The notes below the pieces were generated by a model. The model saw only the letters and a list, made by a program, of their open reading frames with translations, was not told where the DNA came from and did not search any database. 64,000 bases of DNA from Batkoa obscura (lineage: Eukaryota; Entomophthoromycota; Entomophthoromycetes; Entomophthorales; Batkoaceae): positions 62,001 through 126,000 of the forward strand of contig JASVEC010000044.1 of NCBI GenBank assembly GCA_030770535.1, written 5' to 3'. The position numbers were made by a program, and so were the translations under genes. The first letter of the stretch is position 1. Every line of letters begins with the position of its first letter. Shown here one piece after another: positions 9,248 through 20,932 of the stretch.

Positions 9248-12200
9248 ATGATAGCAAGTAACAATCAACCTTTAGAACCAATTGGTGAAAATCAAGTTCT
9301 AAAGACTAATAGCCCAAGTCATAGTCAAGACAACCAAGTAAGTAAAGATACTGTTGGTTATGGTACTTTTAGAAGTAACGGAGATGAAGTACAACAACAA
9401 CAATCATTACAAGATCAATCACAAGTACAAGGACAAGAACAGCAACAAGTGCCACAAGTACCAAGTCCAAGTTATATTGAGATAGTTGAAAAAATGGTAG
9501 AACCTTATTTAGGCACTACTGAATTCAATGTTGCATTAATAGCTGTAATTCAGCTTATTGTTTATTTGTTTTATCTTATCGGTATTCCGTTTGTTTTTAG
9601 TTTAGTTTTAGCCTACATTTTGTGTAAATTTATTTTAACATGATTATTTGATAAAGATATTCAATTATTTTATAGCTAAATTCTTTGATAAATCCATTAC
9701 TGAGACTTATAAAAGAAAGATCGTTAAGATTCAAGAGAAATTAATGATACCTAACGTAAGTTTAATTATATAAAATTTAGTGTAGTAATATTTATTTTTA
9801 ATATAAATTTAGTTAGAAAATGATATTGAATCTGTATTATGGATTAATAGATTATTATCTGGATTTTGGTTTCAATTTGAACCCAAATTATGTAAACAAT
9901 TAGTAGATAATATTGAAGCAACGGTAGAACCATATTTGGCTTCGGTTCCTATTATTAAGAAAGTAAAGTTTACTACGTTTACATTAGGTAATTATTGCAT
10001 TATATCATTATTAGAATACAAATATATATAATATATTAATACTATTATTATTGTTATTTAGGTAACAAACCACCAATTTTAAAGGGAATCAAATATTATC
10101 CAAGCAATCAAAGTGATATCATTATTATGGATTGGCATTTATCATTTACACCCAACTCATTTTATGAAAAGAAATTCAAAAGTAATGATTCATTTGAAGA
10201 AAGTAATCTAATTAAAATTAATAGTAATATTCAATTGGAAATTGAATTGAATTTATTTGGTATGACATTTAAATTACCAATCATACTAAATGAAATGCAT
10301 TTTAATAGTAAATTAAGAATTAAACTAAAATTAATGAATAATTTCCCTCATATTAAAAGTGCCCATGTTTCATTATTAGAATTGCCTGATATTGATTTTA
10401 AATTTAGACCAATATTCAATATAGATTTAACAAACATACCATTTTTTAAACCTTTATTTAATCGATTAATTAAACAAATTATTGAAAGTATTATATTAGC
10501 ACCACAATCTTATTTATTGAATATTGAAGAAATGATGGGAAGTAGCTTAGAAAATGATTTACCAATTGGTGTATTAAAATTGACGATTAACAATGCCACA
10601 GGATTAAAAAATGTTGAATTGATTGGAGTAATTGATCCATTTGTTTCAATTAATATTGAAGACCGTAAAGAATTATTTAAAACAAAAACAATACAAAATA
10701 CAACTAATCCAGTATGGGATCAAACATTTGATATATTAATTTATTCATTAAATGAAAAATTAAATATGATAATTAAAGATGAAAATGATGTTAAAAAAGA
10801 TCGAGTATTAGGTTTAACTCAATTCGATTTATCTACTTTATTAAATGAGAATAATCAAAATAATTGTGATAAAATTATACGTAATGGTAAAATTAGAGGA
10901 GATTTGACTTATAAATTATCTTATTATCCAGTTGTTGAAGCAATTAAATTAGAAGATGGTACTGAAGAAATTATTCAATCAAGTAAGTATATTATTGTTA
11001 TATTATGTTATTATTATATCATTTATGACAAATATTAATATTAATAATATTGTTTAATTAGATTCAGGCGTAATGAAAATAATAATTCGACAAATACAAG
11101 GATTAGAAAAACAACGAAAATTATTATCGTCAGTACCAGTAGTAGGTGGAGGTAAAAGTAAAGTAACGGTTAATGTAAAAATTAACGGATATTCTATTTA
11201 CCAAACAAAATCTTATGATATAATGAATTTAATCGTTATTGAGTCATTTACTGATCAATTTATTGATGATATTAATACTAAAGTTGTTACGCTTGAGCTA
11301 TTATCTTCTAATCACATGATTGGTCCAATTACACTTTAATTTGAATCAATTTTTAGATGAAATTGTAAGTTTAATATTTGTTACATTATTATTATATTTA
11401 CTAATTTTAACATTCATTATATTATTATTATTATTATTATTATTTTTATTTTTATTTAGAATAAAGAAGATGGATGGTTTGAATTTAATAAAAATAACGA
11501 TAAAGAAAAATCACTAGTTAAGATTAAATTAGATGCTAAATGGTCCTCAATATTAATGGATGCAACAAGTCATGGTAATTTACCACCAGCAATTGGATTT
11601 TTAAGAGTTAAAATAATAAGAGCTAAAGATTTAAAATGTAAAGAAAGTGCTACTAAAAATACACAATTGATTGAATTAAAAATGAATAACAAAATATGGG
11701 GAACAAGTGAAAAGAAGGAAGCATCACCTAATCCATATTGGGATGAAGTATTTTATATACCAATTCATCAGATTAAAGAAATATTACGTTTAGAAATTAA
11801 AGGTTCTTCTGCATTAAAAGAAAATAAATCATATGGTTATGTTGAATTACCAATTAAAGACTTTATTGGTAATCAATATGACAACTTGATTGGTTTTGAA
11901 GATGGAGAATTAATATCGAAGTAAGTTTATATTATAAAAATTGATATTAATATTGATAATATTTTATATTAGATGGCATACAGTTATTAATAAAAAAGAT
12001 AGCAAAAACGATGGTTCAATTGAATTAATGGTGCAATATTTTTCATTGCCTCAACAATTTTTGCAGCCAAAAGTAGATAAAGCATCAAAGAAATCATCAC
12101 GTAAAGACACTAATATGGAAAAATCTACTATTGATCAACAATCTATTTCAGTACAAACTTCCCACACAAATACTATTAATGAACCAACCAATTCAATACA

Positions 12201-14310
12201 ACATTCAAATTCAACTTCAGTAGATCAGCAATCTAATTCAGCACTTCCATCAATTTCAAACAACATCAATCAACAATATGATTCACCAGCACCAACACGT
12301 TCAAATACGGTTGATCAAGGAGCAATTAATAATAATAATAATAGTTTAAATCAACTAGAAACCAATAATCAAAGCAATGAAATGATTAGCACAACTAATA
12401 CAATTGTAATGAGCAATAAAAATAGTGAAGATAATAATTATTTAAATTATAGCTCAGGTATAATTAAAGTTAAATTGCATGAAGTCAAAGATCTACAAAG
12501 TAAAACTAAAATTTATGGGCTAATTACTTTAAATGGTAATTTCCGATCTCCGATTTTACGTACTTTAGTTAAAAAAAGCAATTTAAATCAAAGTTGGGGG
12601 GAAAGTGGAGAAGGATTTGTTAAAGAAACTCAAGTAGATATGTTAAACGTAGAAATCAAACAATCAAAAGAAAATGAAGACAAAACAATTGCTAGTTGGA
12701 ATGGAAGGATTAAAGATATATTAGAATCAATTAAAAACAATCAATTTAATAATGATAAGAATAATGAAGATAAGAATACATTTTGGTATAATTTAGATTG
12801 TCCAGGTCAAATTAAATTAAGTTTTGAATTTATACCCTCCAATTATATAATTGATGAATCTGAATCTTCTCGTAATATGGGTATTTTACAAGTTAGAGTA
12901 ATTAAAGCAGCAGATTTAGTATCAGCTGATAAAGACGGATCATCTGATCCATATGTGTCCTTATCTTTAAACGGAAATAAGAAATTACGTACAAAAACAA
13001 AAAAGAATAACTTAAATCCAACATTTGATGAATTATTTAATATTGAAGTAACCGATCGAATTAAATCAATATTAGCTATTGAAGTATTTGATTGGAATCA
13101 GATACAATCTCATTCTTCATTAGGATCAATTAATTTGGAATTAAAACAAATTGAAGCTGAAATTAAAGATGAAGTTACTTTACAATTAGAAAATACAAAA
13201 CATGGTTCGATTACATTAGAATTATTTTTTGCGCCTTTTTATGTTTTAAGAGATGTTAATCCAAGTCTATTAGCTGCTGCTTTATCTGGCAATCCAGTCG
13301 ATTTAGTGGGTGGATTAGCTAAAGGTGGCTTTAAAGTAGCTACAGGCGGATTATCCTTAGCATTAGGTGGAGCAGCTCATTTAGCTAATGGCACAGGTAA
13401 AGTAGCAATACAAGGAGCTAAAACAGTATTATCAGCCCCGCTTAAGTTAGCATCAGGTAGTAAAAATATAGCTAAAGGAATATTTAATAGTATTAAAGAT
13501 ACAATACATCATGATGATCACCATAATAATAGTAATGCTACATCGCCACCAACAGTTACATTAACAGATTCTAACAATAATTCAACAAGTCCATTAAATA
13601 AAATTAAATCAGGATTTAACTCATCAACTCATTCAATTTCATCAACTCATTCAGGTTCCTTTGGCTTATCTTCATCTCGCTCACCTTCTAGACAAGGTAA
13701 TAATGAATCAGGATATTCAGTTAAAATTACGTTATTAGATGGTAAAGATTTAATAGCAGCAGATCGTAATGGATATTCAGATCCATATATTAAAGTGATG
13801 AAAGAAAAGAAATTAATATATAAAACTAAAGTATTAAAAAAGACACGCAATCCACATTGGGATGAAAGTTTTATTATTCAATCAATTTATCCGGGTGAAT
13901 TAACTCAATTAAATTTAATTATTAAGGATTACAATTTTTTAAAAGAAAATGTAGAATTAGGCAGTTATACATTGAATATATGGGATCATTTTAAAAATGA
14001 TCAAGAAAATGTAGTGGAATTTTTAACCAATCCAGGTGAATTGAGAAATGGTGGGGTTGGTCAATTAAGATTAAAGTTAGAATTAAATTTACCTGGTGAT
14101 AATAGTGGACTTAATACTAGCAATTCTCACAATTCTCCAACAAATGTTAACCCAGTTTTGTCTCAAGAAATGTTTGAACCACCTAACGAAGATAGTATAA
14201 ATGAAGAAGAATCGGATAAATCAAATAGAAGATTGAAAAGAAATTCAATTGCTAATCTTAAACCTAAAAATTTATTAGGTTCATTAAAAGAGAAATTTGG
14301 TAAAAATTAA
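9248..14310 (+). CDS. Tricalbin-like ER-plasma membrane tether (SMP, six C2 domains)
   Basis: Anchors the ER to the plasma membrane and moves lipids between them. Exons 9248-9623, 9676-9755, 9813-9987, 10062-10982, 11062-11364, 11460-11920 and 11973-14310 give about 1,550 aa, the size of yeast Tcb3. Order: Gln/Pro-rich N-terminus, a membrane hairpin at about residues 95-125, SMP domain about 150-365, then six C2 domains near residues 378, 520, 662, 934, 1074 and 1352. The fifth and sixth keep calcium-ligand aspartates (ADKDGSSDPYV, ADRNGYSDPYI); the others lack most of them. Ser/Asn-rich linkers precede C2-4 and C2-6, and a Gly/Ala-rich helix region follows C2-5. Oddity: the frame breaks by one base near 11335-11337 at the end of C2-2 (see findings). 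Confidence 0.9.
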
Positions 14311-14515
14311 ATCATTTGAAAAAAGAAGATGAAATTTTATTATTTTATATTGAATATTAATAAATTGAGTATTATTATTATTATTACTTTATTTTTATAA
14401 ATTAATATCATTTTTTATTTTACTTTCTATTTTTAATAATTTTTGTTGAACTTTATTAATAAGTCTATATAAGGTACTAATTAATTTTCTATTATAATAT
14501 AGAATTTAAATAAAT

Positions 14516-16009
14516 TTACTTTTTTTTAAAACCAACTTTTTGACTTAATATTAATAATCCATTAGCATCCATATGATCAATTAACTTTATAAAACTAAAC
14601 AAAAACAACATTCCGTTAATATATGATTAACATCGAAACAAAAGCAATAAATTCAGTTTCAACTTATTACCTCCTATAACCTTTAAAAGCATCCAGCTTA
14701 CTTACTTTTCCATCTAACATTAAATTCAATAAACCTACAACTTTACACTGAATTTTAGTACTAATTTTTTTCACTATAACATTCATTTCATTTGGCGTGA
14801 TTGTTGGTTTCTTTACTAACAGTAATTTCATTATTAATCCTTGAATTTTTTTAATAAAATTTTGTTGACCAATGGAATGACAAGTGTTTTCTTGATAAGC
14901 TAATTTAATAGGTGTTTCAAATCGATCATTCTTATCACTTTCTGTGATACGATTTTCATTATTCAAATTGGCTATCCAGTACTGATTATTTTCCAACATT
15001 AATTGTTTCTCTTCAGTAGGAGATAGCATATCATCAGCAAATAAACTTAAGTTTCTAATGGAAATCAAATCAATAAAAAACTTTAATTGATAATCTTCTC
15101 TTCAATGTAATAAGAAACAAATGAAATATTATTTCTCAGTACTTACCTTTTTTCCATTCCTACATTGATTCTTGATTTAAAGTTCTCTTTTTTCCTTGGC
15201 CAATAATGATATTTAAAAAACAAGCGATATTCCCTAATAAGAAACAATTTCATTATTATACTTATACTTAATGCTATCCATTTCATCCATTAAGTAAAAA
15301 AAGACACTTCCTTAATATCTCTCTTACCTTCCAAATAAACCACAGCATTTAATCATTTTTTTCCATAAATAAAACTCCTCTTTCTTTTCAAATTTCCAAT
15401 TTTTAAAATAACTATTTTGTTTTCTTAACATTAATGGAGTTCTTTCTAATTGAGATGGATCTCTTTCATTAGAAATACAACTCTTTTCTTCTTCTATATA
15501 TTCTTTTCTTTTTTCAATTTGATTAATCTGATTATTATCAGCTTCATAAATTGTCGATACAGAGCCCTCTTCCCATGTAAAATGGTCTTTTGATATTAAT
15601 TTATTATTATTAATTTATTTTATTTTGATGATTTTTATCAATGTTTACCTTCATCTTCTTTTTCTTCTTCCATCCTTGATTTTTTGACCTTTGAATTACT
15701 ACTCATTCTTTCTTCTTCTTCTGAGTATCTTATCGGCTCTTTTTTCTTTTTAGAATTCAACTCCATCATTTCTCCAACTTGTACCATATTATTACTTTGT
15801 CTTTTAATATCCAATAAACTTTTTTCAAAGCCACTTAAATCTTCACTGGATTCCCTATCTTTACTTTTTTGTTTTAGAATTAATGCATTTGAAGGTAAAG
15901 TTGTATTGACAGTTCTACTAGGTGAGGACAACTGTCCAAGGCTACTTTCTGGTTTTAATCCTTTTTCTATTGCTTTTCTTCGCGACCGAGTTAATCGAGT
16001 GGAAGTCAT
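14516..16009 (-). CDS. Unrecognised protein, basic and acidic N-terminal half
   Basis: Five exons (16009-15649, 15586-15328, 15233-15147, 15054-14671, 14594-14516) sum to whole codons, 389 aa. I do not recognise the family. The N-terminus is basic (RLTRSRRKAIEKG) and the first 120 residues are Ser/Lys/Glu-rich and probably disordered, with KKKK and KVKKSR stretches that could be nuclear localisation signals. A middle block (FKNWKFEKKEEFYLWKKMI) and the C-terminal 100 residues (NFIKKIQGLIMKLLL ... LNLMLDGKVSKLDAFKGY) look helical and folded. The last exon is short, and its splice replaces an immediate stop. It is convergent with the tricalbin gene (205 bp between stops). A nuclear or chromatin role is only a guess from charge. 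Confidence 0.72.
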
Positions 16010-17076
16010 AATTTGAAAATATTGAAAAGAAACTATTTAAAGTTGAAAAAAATACTCTAATTTTTAATATCATAGTTGAAAAATTAAATCTTTTTTTTAA
16101 CCCATTAAGTACCAAATATCTCCTAAAACTGGCTCGGATTGGATGCGAACTTCTACTCGAATTAAATGTCAATTAGTTGCCTTTTTTTAAATCTCAATAT
16201 TCAATCAGGTAGTTGATTCAACCATGTATGTAATATCAATTTAAATGAAATTTAAATCAATAAAATTGGATAAACAACGTACTTCCACAATACTCAAGTG
16301 GTTGATGATCTTGTTTCAATTATTTTCTATTGAGCCCTGTTTTTTTTGACAATTTAACAGAGAATTTTTTAATTTTTGAACTATTAACTGAGAAAAGGAA
16401 TAATAAGAAAAAGAGAAGAGATTTTAATCAACTATTAGAAATAGTTTAGTAGCCAAATTCAAATTTCTTTAACTGACTGGTACAAAATACAATGTATAAT
16501 TAAACAGCAATATAAAGTAAAATTTGAGTAAATCAAAATATTACCATTTTAATCTTATTATTTATTCTCTAACTTTTATAATACAAAAGCTGATTGTAAA
16601 TTAGGCAATTTTTTAGCTAAAGATTGATTTTATTAATTAAAATAGAATCATATCTAGATTCCAAAATTGCTTGTTTTTTTGAAATAAAAAGGAATATTAT
16701 TTGACTTATATTATTAAGTCGTTAATTGTTATATCTCAGTACACTATTCATTTAAATTTGGGGGTGATTTTTTTACCTGAATTTAAAAATATAGGATTAT
16801 ATATAACTCCTAAACTCAGGCAAAGAAATAGCAACAAATTTAAATGAACAGTGTACTGAGATGTAACAATTAACGATCTAATAGTAATAAACGTCTAAAT
16901 TTGTAATTATTTCAATCTCAGTCTAATAATGAAATCAAAAGTATATAAAAATAACAAATCAAATTAGTAATGATTCAATAAAAATGAAAGCAAAAAGTGA
17001 TGTCACGCATCGAAGTTATAAAATACAAATACAAATACAAACCCTCGATTTTTAAACAACTTTAGGACATATTAAA
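16010..17076. other. Intergenic region with a foldback element
   Basis: A 1-kb divergent intergenic region upstream of the NADH dehydrogenase gene. Besides the long inverted repeat at 16704-16890, only A/T-rich sequence is seen. CAAATACAAATACAAA lies about 45 bp upstream of the NADH dehydrogenase start. Confidence 0.6.
16704..16890. mobile_element. Foldback element with long terminal inverted repeats
   Basis: The arms 16720-16760 and 16835-16875 are inverted copies over about 41 bp with only a couple of mismatches (left CGTTAATTGTTATATCTCAG, right CTGAGATGTAACAATTAACG). Weaker inverted similarity extends about 15 bp further out on both sides. The 74-bp centre is unrelated in sequence to the arms and contains ATATAGGATTATATATAACTCC. 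The size and structure are MITE-like and differ from the 100-bp family elsewhere in the window; no second copy was seen here. It could also be a static hairpin of the promoter region. Confidence 0.65.
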
Positions 17077-19421
17077 ATGTTTACCAAACAGCTATTAAGC
17101 GTTGTAAAAAGAAGTCAATTGAACAAGCAAGTCACTAGGAGTACGACCAATCTAACTAATAAAAAATGGTCTTTTTTTAATGGAAAAAAACAAGTCCCAA
17201 TCGTTGAAGTAGAAGGGGTCAAATTATATCCACCACGTACTACAGGATATCGAATTTATCGAACATCACGCATTTTATTTAAAGCATTAGTTGTCCTATT
17301 TATTGCTAGTGGTAGTTATGTTGTTATTAACGAATATTTTGAAGATTTGAAGCATAAGAGAACGCTTCAAGATCATAGTAAATTAAATTAAAAGTTAATA
17401 AATTTAACTAAAATCAAGTATTTTTTGATTAGAATTACATAAATTTGATATTGATCGAAAGGAAGGGGAAGCGATACCTACTGCAGTATGGCCTAAAAAT
17501 GAAAAACCAAAATTAGTTATCTTAGGTAGTGGATGGGGGGTAATTAACTTTTATATTTATTTTTAATTGTTTTTAAATTTTTTATAGTCTGTTGGTTTAT
17601 TAAAACAATTGGATGTAGATAAATATGAAGTACTTGTAATATCTCCCTCTAATTACTTTCAATTTACACCATTATTACCCTCTGTCACTGTTGGTACTGT
17701 TGAACCCAGATCTTTAATTGAACCAATAAGAAAAATATTAAGAAGATTTGGTGATTGTGGGCATTATTTTCAAGGTCTTGGAATGGAAGTAGATATCGAA
17801 AATAATCGAGTTTTGGTTCAAAATGATCAAAATGAACCATTTTATGTACCTTATGATCATTTAGTAGTTGCCGTTGGTTCAAAGTCAATTACATTTGGTA
17901 TTCAGGGATTAGAACATGCCCACTTTTTACATGATATTACAGATGCTAGAAAAATTAGAACGACATTATTGAATAATTTGGAGAAAGCATCGTTGCCTAA
18001 TATTGATAAAGAAGAACGTAAAAAATTGTTGAGTTTTGTAGTTTGTGGAGGAGGTAAAATTAAGTTTATTTAATTAGTTAATTGAAATTAATATACTTTT
18101 TTAGGTCCAACAGGTAGATTATTATTAAATTTGGTATAGTTTTGTTAATATTGTTATAGGTGTTGAATTTGCTGCTGAATTAGAAGACCTGCTTATTACT
18201 GATTTAGCATCTTATGTAAGTTTAATTCCAATCAGAATATATATCATCTTATTTTTTATTTTAGTTCCCATTCTTAGCCGAAGACGTGTCGATTCATATT
18301 ATACAATCAAGAGAACATATATTGAATACGTATGATGAACAGATATCTAAATATACCGAGGTAAATAATAATAATGATACTAAAATTAAATTAAATTAAA
18401 TTTTAAAAAACAGAAAAGATTTAAGGATCGTAATATTAATATTATTACTAACGCTAGAGTAAAAGAATTAAAAGAGGATAGTGTTGTTTATACTTTAAAA
18501 AATGATAAGGGAGAAGTTGAAACTTATGAAATACCTTATGGTTTAGTATTATGGTCCACTGGGATAGCAGTACGAACTTTGGTAGAAAAAATCAAGAAAC
18601 AAATTGAAGAACAAACGAGATCACGTGCACTTACCGTAGATGGTACATTAAGAGTGAAAGGTAAAGAAGATGGTAGTATATTTGCATTAGGAGATTGTGC
18701 TTCAGTAGAAATACCAAAGATATTAGAACGCATGAAGCATTATTTTGAAACAGCGGATAAAAATAAGGATGGCTATTTAAATTTTCAAGAATTTAAAGAA
18801 ATGTGTCATCAGATGATTCAAGAAGTTCCTAGAGCTTCTGCTTATATACCACATTTATTGTCAGCGTTTAAAAAATATGATATTGATCACTCTAACTCTT
18901 TAGATTTAAGTGAAGTCCAACAAATGATTTTAGATATTGATTCTAAGATGACTTCATTACCAGCAACAGCACAAGTAGCTAATCAACAAGGCAAATATTT
19001 AGCTAAATTATTGAATTCACTACATAACCAAGTTTATGGAAATCAACCAATTACAATGGATAATAATAATCATACATTAAAAGATATACAAACAGGAAAA
19101 GTTGTTGAGTACCTTAATCAATATCCTAAGTTTACTTATAAACATTTGGGCTCTTTAGCTTATATTGGTAATTCGGCTGTAGCTGAATTGGAAACTAATA
19201 GTCCAACTAATTTTCAATTAATTAAACCTAAAGTTATCTTAGCTGGATTTTCAGCTATGTACCTTTGGAGATCTATTTATTGGTCAGAACAAGTAAGTTT
19301 TTTATTTATTTATAAAATATTAATATTCATTATTAAATAGGTATCAGCAAGAAATCGAATGTTATTATCTTTAGATTGGAGTAAGAGAATCTTATTTGGT
19401 AGAGATCTTTCCAGACTTTAA
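17077..19421 (+). CDS. External alternative NADH:ubiquinone oxidoreductase with EF-hands (NDE-type)
   Basis: Rotenone-insensitive type II NADH dehydrogenase passing electrons from cytosolic NADH to ubiquinone at the outer face of the inner mitochondrial membrane. Eight exons (17077-17377, 17433-17539, 17588-18053, 18105-18113, 18160-18215, 18265-18360, 18414-19292, 19341-19421) give 664 aa. A basic, Ser/Thr-rich presequence is followed by one membrane segment (ALVVLFIASGSYVVI). The FAD fold starts at VILGSGWGSVG; the NADH fold VVCGGGPTGVEFAAEL is built across a 9-nt exon. IFALGDCA follows. An inserted EF-hand pair (DKNKDGYLNFQE and DIDHSNSLDLSE) marks the calcium-dependent fungal/plant subtype. 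The C-terminus WRSIYWSEQVSARNR is the usual membrane-binding end. It is convergent with the next gene (51 bp). Confidence 0.93.
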
Positions 19422-19472
19422 ATAGTTATATTAAATAATAAATAGTTAAAAAAGAGCTCAAACTTATAAGAT

Positions 19473-20932
19473 TTAAATATCATTTAATTTATTTAATGCA
19501 GCTAAATTAATACTTGAATTTAAGGACAAATTGGAGATGAAATTTAATTGCTGTTCATTATTATGATTATTTTCTCCTACTTTTTTATTATCATCAAATA
19601 CTAATTGTAAGTTTCTTAATTTAATTTCTTTATCTTTTAATAGAATGGCTTTATCAAGTACCCTTTCTTGTGCTTCAAGTAATTTAATCATTAAATCAAC
19701 TTTTTCTATTAAATTTTTTAGTAATTATTAACTATCAAATGTTTACTTATTTTATAATATTTACCTTTATTTATATTATCAGTATTACTCGATGTTATAT
19801 TTCCATTGACTTTGTTTAATGTTATATTTTCATCAATACTATTCACTGTTATATTCTCATCAACATTTGACAAATTAGATAAATTTAATCCATTATTGAC
19901 ATGATTATTGGGTAAATTAAGTACAGTATTATTTTCGTTACAATTTACATCTGATAATAAATTATTACTTGTCACATTATTTAGCATATTACTCGTATTA
20001 TCAGAAGGGTAATTACTATTTGTTGGATTATGTAACATATTACTAGAATCGTTTGGATAAAGTAAACTACTATTGAATTCTGATTCCTTGTTTCTACTTG
20101 TATCACTTCCTTCTAGTGGAAATGTACTATAGCGCTCTCCTAATGCAACTGCATTATTTTTACTAGAATATTGGATTAATTTAAATTCTTTACCTAAACA
20201 AATTTGCTCACAATAAGTTAAAAATGTATTTCTATCAAACTTCTCAAAATTATCTTGAACTTCATAATTATAAGGTATTAAATTATCATTAACAATAATA
20301 CTTGATTTATCATGAAATTGTAAATAATGAACTACCAAAAAATGAACATATAGTCCAATCTTACTCATTTTTTCCTTATTGATATTAGCAAAATTTCTAA
20401 GAAACCTTCGAGTAGATCGAATACAAGTATCAATTCTATTACGTATTTGTTTTAAATTAACATCTTTACCTAAACTTCTAAAATAACCTAAAAGTTGTTC
20501 TACTGCTGGTTTTTTTACATGAAATTTTCGATTTTTATGTACTGCTTGTAAAAGTCGTTCAAATATTTGTTGATCTTCTTCAATGTCAAAATTCCCTTTA
20601 CGTCCATCTTTAATTAAAGCCGTACTATTTTTTTGAAATATAAACTTAATCTTTTTGTTCACATTACCTGATATTTCTTCTTCATTATCCATACCTTTTT
20701 TTCCATTATCATTGATAAATGTAGCGTTGGTTTCATTATTGTTATTATTCATTTCTTCTTGAATATTAATTCCATTTTCATGTTCGATTGGAGCCTCAAT
20801 AGTTTGAGTTCCTTTTTCATTAACGTTAATAACCTTCTTTTTTCCCTCATCCTCTTGATATTCAGGAACGGGACTTAAATTTTCATAACTCGACTTACTA
20901 CTCAAAATCACTTCATTGAGGTCTAAATCCAT
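19473..20932 (-). CDS. Asn-rich unknown protein with C-terminal coiled coil
   Basis: Two exons (20932-19765 and 19705-19473) join in frame to 466 aa; without splicing the first frame ends in an unlikely tail. No family is recognised. Residues of about 115-190 form a compact charged helical block beginning FDIEEDQQIFERLLQAV and containing LKQIRNRIDTCIRSTRRFLR, which weakly resembles a SANT/Myb-like or similar DNA-binding helix set. The 200 residues that follow become Asn/Ser-rich with a small internal repeat (DENITVNSI, DENITLNKV). The second exon encodes a heptad-like coiled coil (MIKLLEAQERVLDKAILLKD). A transcription-related role is possible but unproven. Confidence 0.75.

Noticed and set aside
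11376-11460. TTATTATTA run as a possible microsatellite feature
   Set aside because: Lies wholly inside a spliced intron of the tricalbin gene and is ordinary for this genome.
13647-13850. Antisense frame inside the tricalbin gene
   Set aside because: Shadow of the C2-6 coding sequence.
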